DNA of 64,000 nucleotides, taken from NCBI GenBank assembly GCA_035653295.1, contig DASRCB010000233.1:1-64000 (forward strand), written 5' to 3'. The notes beneath the pieces were generated by a model. It searched no databases. It worked only from the letters and a program-made list of their open reading frames with translations, and was not told the DNA's origin. Below, one piece after another: positions 1-8,209 of the stretch (position 1 is the stretch's first letter; the number at the start of each line of letters is the position of its first letter). The position numbers and the translations under genes are program-made. Source of the stretch: DASRCB01 sp035653295. GTDB taxonomy: Bacteria > Acidobacteriota > Terriglobia > Bryobacterales > Bryobacteraceae.

Positions 1-428
1 TGTTTAAACAGACGCGATCCGGGCCGCAGCGACACAGCGATGTCGTTCAGCACGGAGGCGGCATCCCCGGTGCGGATATTGCTGGAGGCAATCCGCCGCC
101 GCGTTGCGTCGCGCACTGTGACGTGAACCTCGAGAGCCCCGTTTCGCCGCTGGTACCAGCCCTCCAGCACGCGGCCGGCATGAGCTTCCGCGGCCGCGTT
201 TGGATCCGCGGCGGCGAAGACATAGACATTCGGCGAACCGTCGAGCTGCCACTGGATCAGGTACGGAGCGGCCGCGCCGAATCCGTCGGGCGCACTGGCG
301 GCGGAGTCGTCCTCGAGCGGGAGCACAGCGATGGTGTCCACGCCTTCGGATGCCTTCCGCAGGCAGGCGCACAGCGCGAGAGAAGAAATCAGCAGAACCA
401 GCAGACGGGGCGTCTGCCTACAAAACAC
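1..428 (-). CDS. Putative secreted lipoprotein, truncated by the window edge
   Basis: Read on the minus strand from a GTG at 428 that overlaps the end of the upstream TPR gene by 11 bases, so the two are probably translationally coupled. The first 25 residues form a lipoprotein-type signal with a hydrophobic run (LLVLLISSLALCAC) and a candidate lipidated cysteine. The following stretch starts DTIAVLPLEDD, which resembles the opening strand of TolB/FlgO-like N-terminal domains that sense or assemble in the envelope, but that link is weak. The stop codon lies outside the window. No catalytic motif is visible. It is the last visible member of the minus-strand block that begins with the penicillin-binding protein. 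Confidence 0.55.
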   Translation of the reverse strand, partial: MFCRQTPRLLVLLISSLALCACLRKASEGVDTIAVLPLEDDSAASAPDGFGAAAPYLIQWQLDGSPNVYVFAAADPNAAAEAHAGRVLEGWYQRRNGALEVHVTVRDATRRRIASSNIRTGDAASVLNDIAVSLRPGSRLFK

Positions 429-1203
429 GCTGCTCCGTGTTCATGAGCTGCTGGAACTCGGGTAATTTCTGAAGACCGGCGAAGTCAGGATTCTCCTGGA
501 ACTTCCTGCGATCTTTGAACCCCACTTCGAGAGCCTTGCGAATGTACTGAAGGGCATCATCGTTGTCGCCCTGTTTGGCGTAAACGCGGGCCATGAAGTA
601 GTAATACATGGCCTTGTCCTCGACGCTGCGCTCCTGAAGCAGCACGCCGGTGGTGCCACGATGCTCGAACACCTGCGGATCGAGCGACAGGGCAATGTTG
701 TAATTCTCCATGGCGTGCTCATAATCTTTGCGGGAGAAGTACGCGCTTCCCAGATTGCTGTAGATGGTGGCCGACCGCGGGGCAATCTTCAACGCCTTCT
801 TGTACTGCGAGATGGCGCGGCGATAGCTTTTCTCCGAGTAGTAGACGGTCCCGAGATTGTTGATCGCGTCGGGATAAGTCCTGTTCTCATGGATGGCGAG
901 CTGATAATACTTCTTCGCGGTGCGCAGATCCTGAAGCTGGTGGTAGGCGATGCCGATCTTGTTGTCGATGTTGGCCGACTGGGGCGCCAGCTTGTACTGC
1001 TCAACGGCTTCGCGGAACATCTTCCGCGCCATGAAGATATCCCCGCGCATCTCGCGGGTGAGCGGTTGCTTGTGGTCAGCGGCGGGCGTGGACGGCACGT
1101 TCCCGCCGGGAGGAAGAGCTTTGGCGGTTTCCGTCGGCGATGGGACAAGCCCGTTTTGGCCGGCTATCCCCAGCAACGCCGCGGCGAAAAGACAACAGAA
1201 CAT
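418..1203 (-). CDS. Secreted TPR-repeat protein
   Basis: 261 residues. An N-terminal hydrophobic segment (residues 1-16) ending in a small-residue cleavage region suggests export. From about residue 50 onward there are at least four tetratricopeptide repeats, shown by the spacing of A/G-Y-P residues, for example NLGTVYYSEKSYRRAISQY and NLGSAYFSRKDYEHAMENY. TPRs are protein-protein interaction scaffolds; no enzymatic domain is present. It lies 71 bases downstream of the class A penicillin-binding protein on the same strand, and a lipoprotein gene follows with overlap, so a role as an envelope assembly scaffold is a reasonable inference. The ATG at 1203 begins directly at the signal sequence. 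Confidence 0.8.
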   Translation of the reverse strand: MFCCLFAAALLGIAGQNGLVPSPTETAKALPPGGNVPSTPAADHKQPLTREMRGDIFMARKMFREAVEQYKLAPQSANIDNKIGIAYHQLQDLRTAKKYYQLAIHENRTYPDAINNLGTVYYSEKSYRRAISQYKKALKIAPRSATIYSNLGSAYFSRKDYEHAMENYNIALSLDPQVFEHRGTTGVLLQERSVEDKAMYYYFMARVYAKQGDNDDALQYIRKALEVGFKDRRKFQENPDFAGLQKLPEFQQLMNTEQRVL

Positions 1204-1274
1204 AGCGGCCCCCTGTGGGATCAGAATACCCGAAACCGTTGGACACCGCCAGGGGGTACCTGGTTCCCGGGCGG

Positions 1275-3878
1275 CTATTTAAAGATGTCACGGATACGGC
1301 CGAAGAAGCCCTTCTTCTTTCTGGGCTGCTCGGGCGGCTGGGCCGCGGCGGATTCGGTATCGGGCGGGCGATTCGGCTGAATTGCGGAAGGCGGCCGGCC
1401 GGTGGAAGGATTCGAAGCGTAGGAGCGGTCCGGGCGATTCGGGGTTACCGGCGGTGGCGCGCCGTTTTGCTGCTGCTGGGCCGGCCTGGGAAGATCCCAT
1501 CCGGCGACCTGGGTCATCGATCCGCCGCCGCCATGCAGACGGCACATCTCCACAGGCTGGGTGCCGTCGATGAAATATTCCGTCGTCACCTTCGGGCACG
1601 CGGCGGTGGCGACTTCCCCGGTTTCGGGGTCGACCTGTACACCGACCACGCCGGAGGGCGGCTCGAACTGGCTGACATCGCGGTATTCCCGATGCTGATG
1701 GGCCCGCTTCATGAACTCCGTCCAGACGGGCAGGGCCGAATGCGCGCCTTCGATGTCGAGCTGACGGTTATCGTCGAAGCCCACCCACACGATACAGAGC
1801 AGCTTCGAGGTGAAGCCGGCGAACCAGCCGTCGTGGGAAGTCCCGGTCTTGCCTGCCGCGGGCAGGGTGAAGCCCCGCGCGCGCACCTGCGCGGCGGTGC
1901 CGCTGTGGATCACTTCCTCGAGCATGCTGACCATCATGAAGGCCACGCGCGGGTCGAGCACCTGGCGGGTGTCGGGTTTTACGTGGTACAACTCGCCGCC
2001 GTGTTCGTCCTGAACGCTGACCAGCATGCTCGGTTTCACGTACTCGCCGTGGTTAGCGAAGATGGTGTACGCGCCGGCGATCTCCAGCGGAGTGACCTCG
2101 TACGCCCCCAGGGCCACGGCGGGCGTGGGCCGGATTTCCAGATTCATGCCGGCTCTGCGCGCCAGGTCCACGACCGTCCCATAGCCCACCTCCTGGGCCA
2201 GTTCGACGGTGGCGGCATTCAGCGAATGAGCCAGCGCGGTCCGCAGGGTGACGTTGCCCATGAATTCACCCTTGAAGTTGTTCGGCTGATAGGGCTTGCC
2301 ATCGTACCAGAAGGTGGTGGGCTCGTCGTTCAGAGTGGAAACCGGGGTGATGACCTGAGCCGCGCCGTCAATGGCTGTGTTCAACGCCGCAGCGTAAACG
2401 AAAGGCTTGAAGGATGAGCCGGGCTGGCGTTTGGCGACGATGTGATCGAGCTGGCTGACGCCATAGTTGCGGCCACCGATGAGGGCCTTGATCTGCCCGG
2501 TTTGGGGATCGAGGGCGATCAGCGCGCATTGCGCGTCCGGATAGCTCGGGTCCTTCTTCCTGCGGCGCTGGACGATCTTGTCCACTTCCTCCATGCCGAT
2601 GCGGACCGCTTCCGCGGCATCGTGCTGGAGCTGGAGATCGAGGGTGGTGTAGACGCGATAGGGGCGGGTCCGGAAGTTGTAATCGGAGAGCTGGTCGGAG
2701 AGCGTATCGTTCACCAGGTCGGTGAAATACGGGGCATCCGTGCTCTCCATGCCGCCGCGGGACAGCGTCAGCGCTGTGTTGACGGCGTCCTGATACTCGG
2801 CCTGATTGATGTAACCGTTGTCGAGCATGAGGCCCAGCACGACGTTGCGCCGCTGCGTTGCGCGGTCGGGCCAGCGATACGGATTGAAATAGCTGGGGCG
2901 CTGGATCAGGCCGGCCAGTGTCGCCGCCTCCGGCAGCGAGAGCCGGCTGATGTCCTTGCCGAAATAGACCTGCGCCGCCTCGCCGAAGCCGCGGACGTCG
3001 AAGCTGCCGCGATGACCGAGATCGACCTGATTCGAGTAGTATTCGAAAATCTGCTGTTTACTGAGCTTCTGCTCCAGCTGGAGAGTGATAATCATCTCCT
3101 CCAGCTTGCGGCGAATGGTCTTCTTCTGATCGAGCCAGAAGCTGCGCGCCAGCTGCTGGCTCAGGGTGGAGGCGCCCTGAGCGCTGCGGCGCTCGCGGAT
3201 ATCGATCCAGGCGGCTTTGATGATGCGAATCGGATCGAAGCCGGAGTGCTGAAAGAAGCGCTTGTCCTCGATGGAGATGACGGCATGCACCAGAACCGGG
3301 GGAATGTCGGCGTAGTGGACGATGCGGCGCTTCTCGCGGTTCTTATCGAAGAGGTTCGAGATCAGCTCGGGCTCGAGGAGGTACTGGGTGCGATCGGTGT
3401 TGTCGCGCAACGACACGATGCGCGCGACTTTGTCTTTGTCGAATTTGATCACACCGGCTTCCGGCTCAAAGTAGGACTGCGGGCCGGGATAGACGTCGAT
3501 CTCGCCCGCGCCAAGCGTGTAATAACCGAGCGGATTGTGGGAGGATTCGGTGTAGCCGCTGCGGCGGAGTTCGGCGGCAAGCTCAAGCGGCGTGCCCGGT
3601 TCGCCCACGGCGATGGAGCGTGGCGCGGCGAAGAGCATGGATGTCGCGGCGAACGGACCGGCGTCGAGTTTCGCCTGGATCACGCGGGAGTACTTCATCC
3701 AGAAATAGGTGAAGACCACCAGGGACAGCGTGAGCGCCACAACAGAAAGGCCGAGAAATGCTTTGCCCCAGGGATTCAGGATGAATCGGACGAGCAGGGC
3801 TCGCCGGGGCGCCTGGATTTTGACGGGCACTTGACTACCATTCTTGCATGCAGGCGCAGGGCCAATGTTCACGGCCAT
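1275..3878 (-). CDS. Class A penicillin-binding protein (bifunctional transglycosylase/transpeptidase, PBP1 type)
   Basis: 867 residues, the usual size for a class A PBP. A cytoplasmic tail and one membrane anchor (about residues 35-60) are followed by a UB2H-like linker (about 75-160), as in E. coli PBP1b. Next comes a GT51 glycosyltransferase domain with the signature EDKRFFQHSGFD (about 215) and STLSQQLARSFW. The transpeptidase domain has SSFK (nucleophile Ser about 487), SLN (HSLNAATVEL) and KTGT (about 678). It polymerises and crosslinks peptidoglycan at the outer face of the inner membrane. The C-terminal tail is rich in proline, asparagine and arginine and low in complexity. An LD-carboxypeptidase sits directly upstream on the same strand, giving a peptidoglycan-related pair. 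The UB2H assignment is from pattern and position only. Confidence 0.95.
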   Translation of the reverse strand: MAVNIGPAPACKNGSQVPVKIQAPRRALLVRFILNPWGKAFLGLSVVALTLSLVVFTYFWMKYSRVIQAKLDAGPFAATSMLFAAPRSIAVGEPGTPLELAAELRRSGYTESSHNPLGYYTLGAGEIDVYPGPQSYFEPEAGVIKFDKDKVARIVSLRDNTDRTQYLLEPELISNLFDKNREKRRIVHYADIPPVLVHAVISIEDKRFFQHSGFDPIRIIKAAWIDIRERRSAQGASTLSQQLARSFWLDQKKTIRRKLEEMIITLQLEQKLSKQQIFEYYSNQVDLGHRGSFDVRGFGEAAQVYFGKDISRLSLPEAATLAGLIQRPSYFNPYRWPDRATQRRNVVLGLMLDNGYINQAEYQDAVNTALTLSRGGMESTDAPYFTDLVNDTLSDQLSDYNFRTRPYRVYTTLDLQLQHDAAEAVRIGMEEVDKIVQRRRKKDPSYPDAQCALIALDPQTGQIKALIGGRNYGVSQLDHIVAKRQPGSSFKPFVYAAALNTAIDGAAQVITPVSTLNDEPTTFWYDGKPYQPNNFKGEFMGNVTLRTALAHSLNAATVELAQEVGYGTVVDLARRAGMNLEIRPTPAVALGAYEVTPLEIAGAYTIFANHGEYVKPSMLVSVQDEHGGELYHVKPDTRQVLDPRVAFMMVSMLEEVIHSGTAAQVRARGFTLPAAGKTGTSHDGWFAGFTSKLLCIVWVGFDDNRQLDIEGAHSALPVWTEFMKRAHQHREYRDVSQFEPPSGVVGVQVDPETGEVATAACPKVTTEYFIDGTQPVEMCRLHGGGGSMTQVAGWDLPRPAQQQQNGAPPPVTPNRPDRSYASNPSTGRPPSAIQPNRPPDTESAAAQPPEQPRKKKGFFGRIRDIFK

Positions 3879-3972
3879 TTGATCGTTTCAGTTTGTATTA
3901 CTTAGCAGGCGCGATTCGAACGGTGTCGAGGGTCAAGGCCGGCCACGGCAGGGAGTCAGAAGCCGCGCAATG

Positions 3973-5025
3973 TCACGCGACGCCGCCTTCCTCGATGACC
4001 AGCTCGCCGCGATCGGCATCGATGGTTGCGGGCACGCCGACGGGAAGCGTAAGCTGCTCGGCGGTGTGTCCGATGGTCAGCCCGGAGAACGCGGGAACGC
4101 GCGCCTGGCCGATGATGCCGTTCAGCACCTCGGTCACGCTCAGCGTGGAGTCGAAGGCAGGCTTGCAATCGCCCGAGCCGCATTCGGTGCATTCGCCGAA
4201 GACGACGCCCGCGGCGGCATTCAGTTTGCCGGCGAGCCGCAGCTGGGTCAGCATGCGATCAACGCGATACGCCGCTTCTCCAATCTCTTCGGTAAACAGA
4301 ATGGCATTGCGCGAGTCGACTTCGTATGGAGTTCCCATGAGGGAGGCGATAAGCGACAGGTTGCCGCCGATCAGACGGCCATGCGCCTGACCGGGGCGAA
4401 TAGTCTGGATTCGGTGCTGGGCAGCGAGTGGATTTGGCGCCGGCGGAATGGTAAGGCGCCCGATCGGCCCGGTCTGGAACAGCACTCTTTGCAGATTGCC
4501 GACGGTGTAGCTGCTGCTGAGGTGGGTGACGCCTCCATGAAAGATGACCACCGGCCCGTGAAATGTCACCAGACCGGCGAGGCGGTTGAAGGCCAGATGG
4601 AGGGCGGTGATGTCGCTGTAGCCGAGGAAGACTTTCGGGTTGGCGCGCACCAGGCTGTAGTCGATTTGATCGAGCAACTGCGGCGCGCCGTAGCCTCCGC
4701 GAATGCACCAGATGCCACGCACGTCGGGGTCGCGAAACATGGCGTGGAGGTCGTCCAGGCGCTCCTGCACCGTGCCGGCCAGGTAACCGCGGCGCTTGTT
4801 GGTATTGCGGCCGAGGCGGGGATTGAGGCCGAGATAGCGGACCGCCCTGACGGCCAGTTCGAGTTCGGCGGGATCGGCGACGTTCGATGAGGGAGTGATC
4901 AGGCCGACGGTATCGCCGGTGTGCAGCGGCGCCGGCTTGATCAGCGCCGGGGCCGCAGGCGCGTCGGCACGCACGGCCGCTTGCGCGCCCACGGCCATCG
5001 CGCCGGCAAATTGGCGACGAGTCAT
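3973..5025 (-). CDS. LD-carboxypeptidase family protein (peptidase S66, LdcA/MccF-like)
   Basis: 350 residues. The N-terminus MTRRQFAG is a Tat-like twin-arginine signal followed by an alanine-rich h-region, suggesting export. Mature hallmarks of S66 are visible: GDTVGLITPSS near the start, the CIRGGYGAPQLLD segment, the nucleophile serine in GYSDITALH, a glutamate in VFGECTECG and the catalytic histidine in GLTIGHTAEQL. The family cleaves LD-peptide bonds of peptidoglycan fragments during cell-wall recycling; some members instead inactivate microcin C. The Tat-like signal argues for a periplasmic role. It lies between the M28/S51 fusion gene (82 bases upstream) and the penicillin-binding protein, all on the minus strand. 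Confidence 0.88.
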   Translation of the reverse strand: MTRRQFAGAMAVGAQAAVRADAPAAPALIKPAPLHTGDTVGLITPSSNVADPAELELAVRAVRYLGLNPRLGRNTNKRRGYLAGTVQERLDDLHAMFRDPDVRGIWCIRGGYGAPQLLDQIDYSLVRANPKVFLGYSDITALHLAFNRLAGLVTFHGPVVIFHGGVTHLSSSYTVGNLQRVLFQTGPIGRLTIPPAPNPLAAQHRIQTIRPGQAHGRLIGGNLSLIASLMGTPYEVDSRNAILFTEEIGEAAYRVDRMLTQLRLAGKLNAAAGVVFGECTECGSGDCKPAFDSTLSVTEVLNGIIGQARVPAFSGLTIGHTAEQLTLPVGVPATIDADRGELVIEEGGVA

Positions 5026-5106
5026 TCGCCGCTATCTTAACAACGCGTGGCGGAACCGGGCCGAATGCGTGCCCGGCGGAACGAGGCCGGCCGACTCCAC
5101 CTTACG

Positions 5107-8100
5107 TCAGTAAATGCCGCCGGTTGGCTGGGTCGATTGAATTTTGCCGTCGTCGAGGGACAGGGTGTAGGCCGTGCCCCCTTCGCCGCTCCAGCTGGAG
5201 AGATTGAACGTCGCATCGCCGGCTTGCAGGCGATATACGGAAAAACGGTTTGCACCGACTGGGCGGATGAACCATGCGGCGCTGGCGCCTGCCACGCGCG
5301 CGCGGCCATCGGCGTCCATGAGCACGGCGGTCTTCTCGTCGATTCCGATGCCGGCGCTGTCGGGGCCGATGCGGCTCAGAAACACCAGCAGACGGCCCAT
5401 GCGGTCGCGGGCTTTGAAGTGGCTGTCGGTGATGCGGTTTTCGAGGTGCGGGATATGCAGGAAGTCCCGGCCGATGGTAATGCGCTCATCGCGGGGATTG
5501 GCCAGCGCTTCCTTGGACGTGATGGTGTCGTGCAGGGCGGAGAAGTTGTACTGCGCGAGCACGGCGAGGCCCGCGCTGGTTCCGCCGACCGGAACGCCGC
5601 GCGCGATGAGGCCGTTGATGGCGTCCTGCACTGGAGTGCCCTGCCAGAATTTGATGTAGTTGGCCTGGTCTCCGCCGGCGATGAAGAGCGCCTGTGCGTG
5701 CGCGATGCGTTCGGCCACGGACGGATCGGCGGCACGCTCGCGCGAGTTGACGATCAGAGTCTGGACTGAGCTCAGGGCAGGGCAGAGGCCGCGGACGTAC
5801 GGATTGTAGTCATCGCCGCCGCTGGCCCGAAGGACGACGAAGCGGCCGCCGGGCCCGGCATGCTCGCACATCCAGCGGAAGGCCTCGTCCTGGTGGTCGC
5901 CGCCGCCCATCATCGCCACACCCGGCGTGGTTCGAGCCGTGACTCGCTCGATCTCGGCCGAGGCGCGGTCGATCACCGCGGCTTCGCGCTCCAGGGCCGC
6001 AGCGGCGCGCGGGATCTGCGACTCGGCTTCCGCCCAGTCGCGGCGATCCAGCGCTTCCTGAATGCCTGGCAGCGGCCGGGACTCATAGCCGGTGTAGGCG
6101 CCCGGCGCGTAGACCTGATTGCGGAACCATGGGCGCCGGGGCAGGCCGGCAGGATCGGTGAGGGCGGGGCCGGCCTGCATGAGGATGGCGTTAATGCGGG
6201 CCAGTTCGTCGCGGTCGAGCGCCGCGCCGCTCTGGCACAGACGCTTTTCGGCCGTGCTGAACTCGTCCGCGCTGTGCGTGAGCGCGTCGGAGGCATTCTG
6301 TAGCCGGGCAAACTCGAAGTGATGTGGCGCGTCGAGGTAAGGCGGCGGAAGCAGCGGGTGCAACGGATCGCTGTTTTCGCGGAAGAGGCCCTCCTGGATC
6401 TCGTGATCGGTTTCGCGAATTTCGGTCTGATCCTTGTCGAGCAGCCTGCGTACGTTGGTTACGTACATCTGCATGGTGTCGGCGAACTCGGCGAAATCGA
6501 AGGGCAGCAGGCCGGCATCGGCAACGCGCATGACCAGCGTACCCATGGTTTGCGACAGCGCGCGGCCGTAGGAGAATTGCGGGTCGCCGAAGTGCGTGTA
6601 CCAGTAGAAGTCATCGTATATGGAGTGATAGATGCCGCCGTGCGACTCGCCGCCGAAGCCGAGGTCGGCGGAGGGGATGCCGAGGTGGTGCATAAAGGCG
6701 GTGTAATCGGAGCCGTCGCCGAGGGCGCCGATGCGCCAGTCGCTGCGCTTGCGGATATCGGCGACATTCTCGGATTCCCGGGAGTCGACGATCTTATGGG
6801 CGAAGTGACGCTGCCAGATGGAGACGCCGGTCTCAGGATCGGTGATATCGCGCGCGACGGAGTTGATCAGCTTCTCGAGCGTATGCGAGCCGTCGGCATC
6901 GATGAATCCGCGGCCGTTGGTATCGCTGTTGAAGTACGCAACAGCGTGATGGAGCAGGTCGTCCGCGTGCGCTTCCACCCACTCGGTGGAGCCGAGCAGG
7001 CCGGGTTCTTCGCCGTCCCAGGCGCAGAAGATGATACTTCGCTTCGGGCGCCAGCCTTGTTTCGCGAGTTCACCGAAGGCCCGGGCTTCCTCGAGCATCG
7101 CGACGAGGCCGGCGGTGGGATCTTCGGCCCCATTGACCCAGGCATCGTGATGGTTGCCGCGCAGCACCCATTCATCAGGGAAGTTGGAGCCGGGCAGCTT
7201 TGCTATGACGTCGTACACAGGTTTGGTGTCCCAGTTGGAGGAGACCTTCAGGTGGACTATGGCCGGACCGGGGCCGACGTGATAGGTGATGGGCAGGCCG
7301 CCGCGCCATGAATCGGGCGCTACGGGTCCGCGCATATGCGCAAGCAGCGGCTGAGCGTCCGCGTAGGAGATGGGGAGAACGGGGATCCTGGTAATGGTGG
7401 AGGCGTCCTTAATAGGGAGACGTTTCGCGCCGGGAACCGAGGCGTAGCCGGGAGTCAGTGGATCACCGGGATAATCGGTATCCATGACGCTGCCGCGCTG
7501 GACTCCATCCGGCGGGCGGAAGGGGCCTGCGGGAAAAACGTCGCCGGCCTGATAACCGTCATCGCGCGGATCGGAGTAGATGATCGTGCCCAGGGCGCCG
7601 TGCTCGGCCGCCACCTTGACCTTGACGCCCCGCCAGCCTTTGCCGTAGCGGGCGATGGCGATGGCGCCTTTCACGGAGATGCCGAGGCGGTCAAGTTCCT
7701 CGTAATCGGCGGGCATTCCGTAATTGACATAGACCAGCGGAGCGGTTACGTCGCCATCGGCGGAGTAGGCGTTGTAAGTGGGTAGCTGCTCGGCGGTTTG
7801 GGAGCTTGTTGGATCGATTGCGAGAGGGGGTTCCTGAAGCTTTGCCGTGAAATGGACGGGCTCAGTCAGTTCGAGAACACGATCCCGCGGGGTAGGGAAG
7901 AGGACGTCGAAGGTTTCGATGTGGGCGTCGTAACCCCATTCCCGGAACTTAGAGAGAATCCACTCGGCGTTGTCCTTGTCGTAGGGGGAGCCGACGTGGT
8001 GGGGGTGGGCGGTGATGCGCTGCATGTAGTCGCGCTGGTTCTCGGCGGAGGGGATGCCTCGGAGGCGGGATTCCCATTCGCGTTCGGTGGGGGTGGTGGC

Positions 8101-8121
8101 GGTGTTGTCGGCGGCATTCAT
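5107..8121 (-). CDS. M28 metallopeptidase (glutamate carboxypeptidase II-like) fused to a cyanophycinase-like S51 peptidase domain
   Basis: About 1004 residues from the first in-frame ATG. Residues about 115-260 look like a PA domain. The M28 core follows with GNHHDAWVNGAEDPTAG (about 322), CAWDGEEPGLLGS (about 370), DTNGRG and HSIYDDFYW (about 500), covering the two-zinc ligands and the general-base glutamate. A TfR-like dimerisation region comes next. From about 730 a second enzyme domain begins with AMMGGGDHQDEAF and carries the S51 nucleophile motif GGTSAGLAVL (about 844), as in cyanophycinase and alpha-aspartyl dipeptidase. M28 relatives of this type trim acidic residues; cyanophycinase releases beta-Asp-Arg. 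Upstream of the ATG the frame stays open and encodes a hydrophobic stretch (FLFLTALLCMNA) with no ATG/GTG/TTG, so the true start and export status are uncertain. Confidence 0.85.
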   Translation of the reverse strand: MNAADNTATTPTEREWESRLRGIPSAENQRDYMQRITAHPHHVGSPYDKDNAEWILSKFREWGYDAHIETFDVLFPTPRDRVLELTEPVHFTAKLQEPPLAIDPTSSQTAEQLPTYNAYSADGDVTAPLVYVNYGMPADYEELDRLGISVKGAIAIARYGKGWRGVKVKVAAEHGALGTIIYSDPRDDGYQAGDVFPAGPFRPPDGVQRGSVMDTDYPGDPLTPGYASVPGAKRLPIKDASTITRIPVLPISYADAQPLLAHMRGPVAPDSWRGGLPITYHVGPGPAIVHLKVSSNWDTKPVYDVIAKLPGSNFPDEWVLRGNHHDAWVNGAEDPTAGLVAMLEEARAFGELAKQGWRPKRSIIFCAWDGEEPGLLGSTEWVEAHADDLLHHAVAYFNSDTNGRGFIDADGSHTLEKLINSVARDITDPETGVSIWQRHFAHKIVDSRESENVADIRKRSDWRIGALGDGSDYTAFMHHLGIPSADLGFGGESHGGIYHSIYDDFYWYTHFGDPQFSYGRALSQTMGTLVMRVADAGLLPFDFAEFADTMQMYVTNVRRLLDKDQTEIRETDHEIQEGLFRENSDPLHPLLPPPYLDAPHHFEFARLQNASDALTHSADEFSTAEKRLCQSGAALDRDELARINAILMQAGPALTDPAGLPRRPWFRNQVYAPGAYTGYESRPLPGIQEALDRRDWAEAESQIPRAAAALEREAAVIDRASAEIERVTARTTPGVAMMGGGDHQDEAFRWMCEHAGPGGRFVVLRASGGDDYNPYVRGLCPALSSVQTLIVNSRERAADPSVAERIAHAQALFIAGGDQANYIKFWQGTPVQDAINGLIARGVPVGGTSAGLAVLAQYNFSALHDTITSKEALANPRDERITIGRDFLHIPHLENRITDSHFKARDRMGRLLVFLSRIGPDSAGIGIDEKTAVLMDADGRARVAGASAAWFIRPVGANRFSVYRLQAGDATFNLSSWSGEGGTAYTLSLDDGKIQSTQPTGGIY

Positions 8122-8148
8122 GCAGAGGAGAGCGGTTAGAAAAAGGAA

Positions 8149-8193
8149 GGCGGGCCTTGCGGCCCGCCGACAGCCTGCAAGCCTAAGGCTTGC
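8149..8193 (-). terminator. Twin hairpin between receptor gene and M28 gene
   Basis: Two perfect hairpins: GGCGGGCC/GGCCCGCC with a 4-base loop (8149-8168) and GCAAGCC/GGCTTGC with a TAA loop (8177-8193). Read on the minus strand they follow the receptor stop at 8210, and the second is followed by a T-rich run (TTCCTTTTTC). This fits an intrinsic terminator that ends 28 bases before the M28 start codon. Confidence 0.6.
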
Positions 8194-8209
8194 GCTACAT
8201 GGAAGACAA

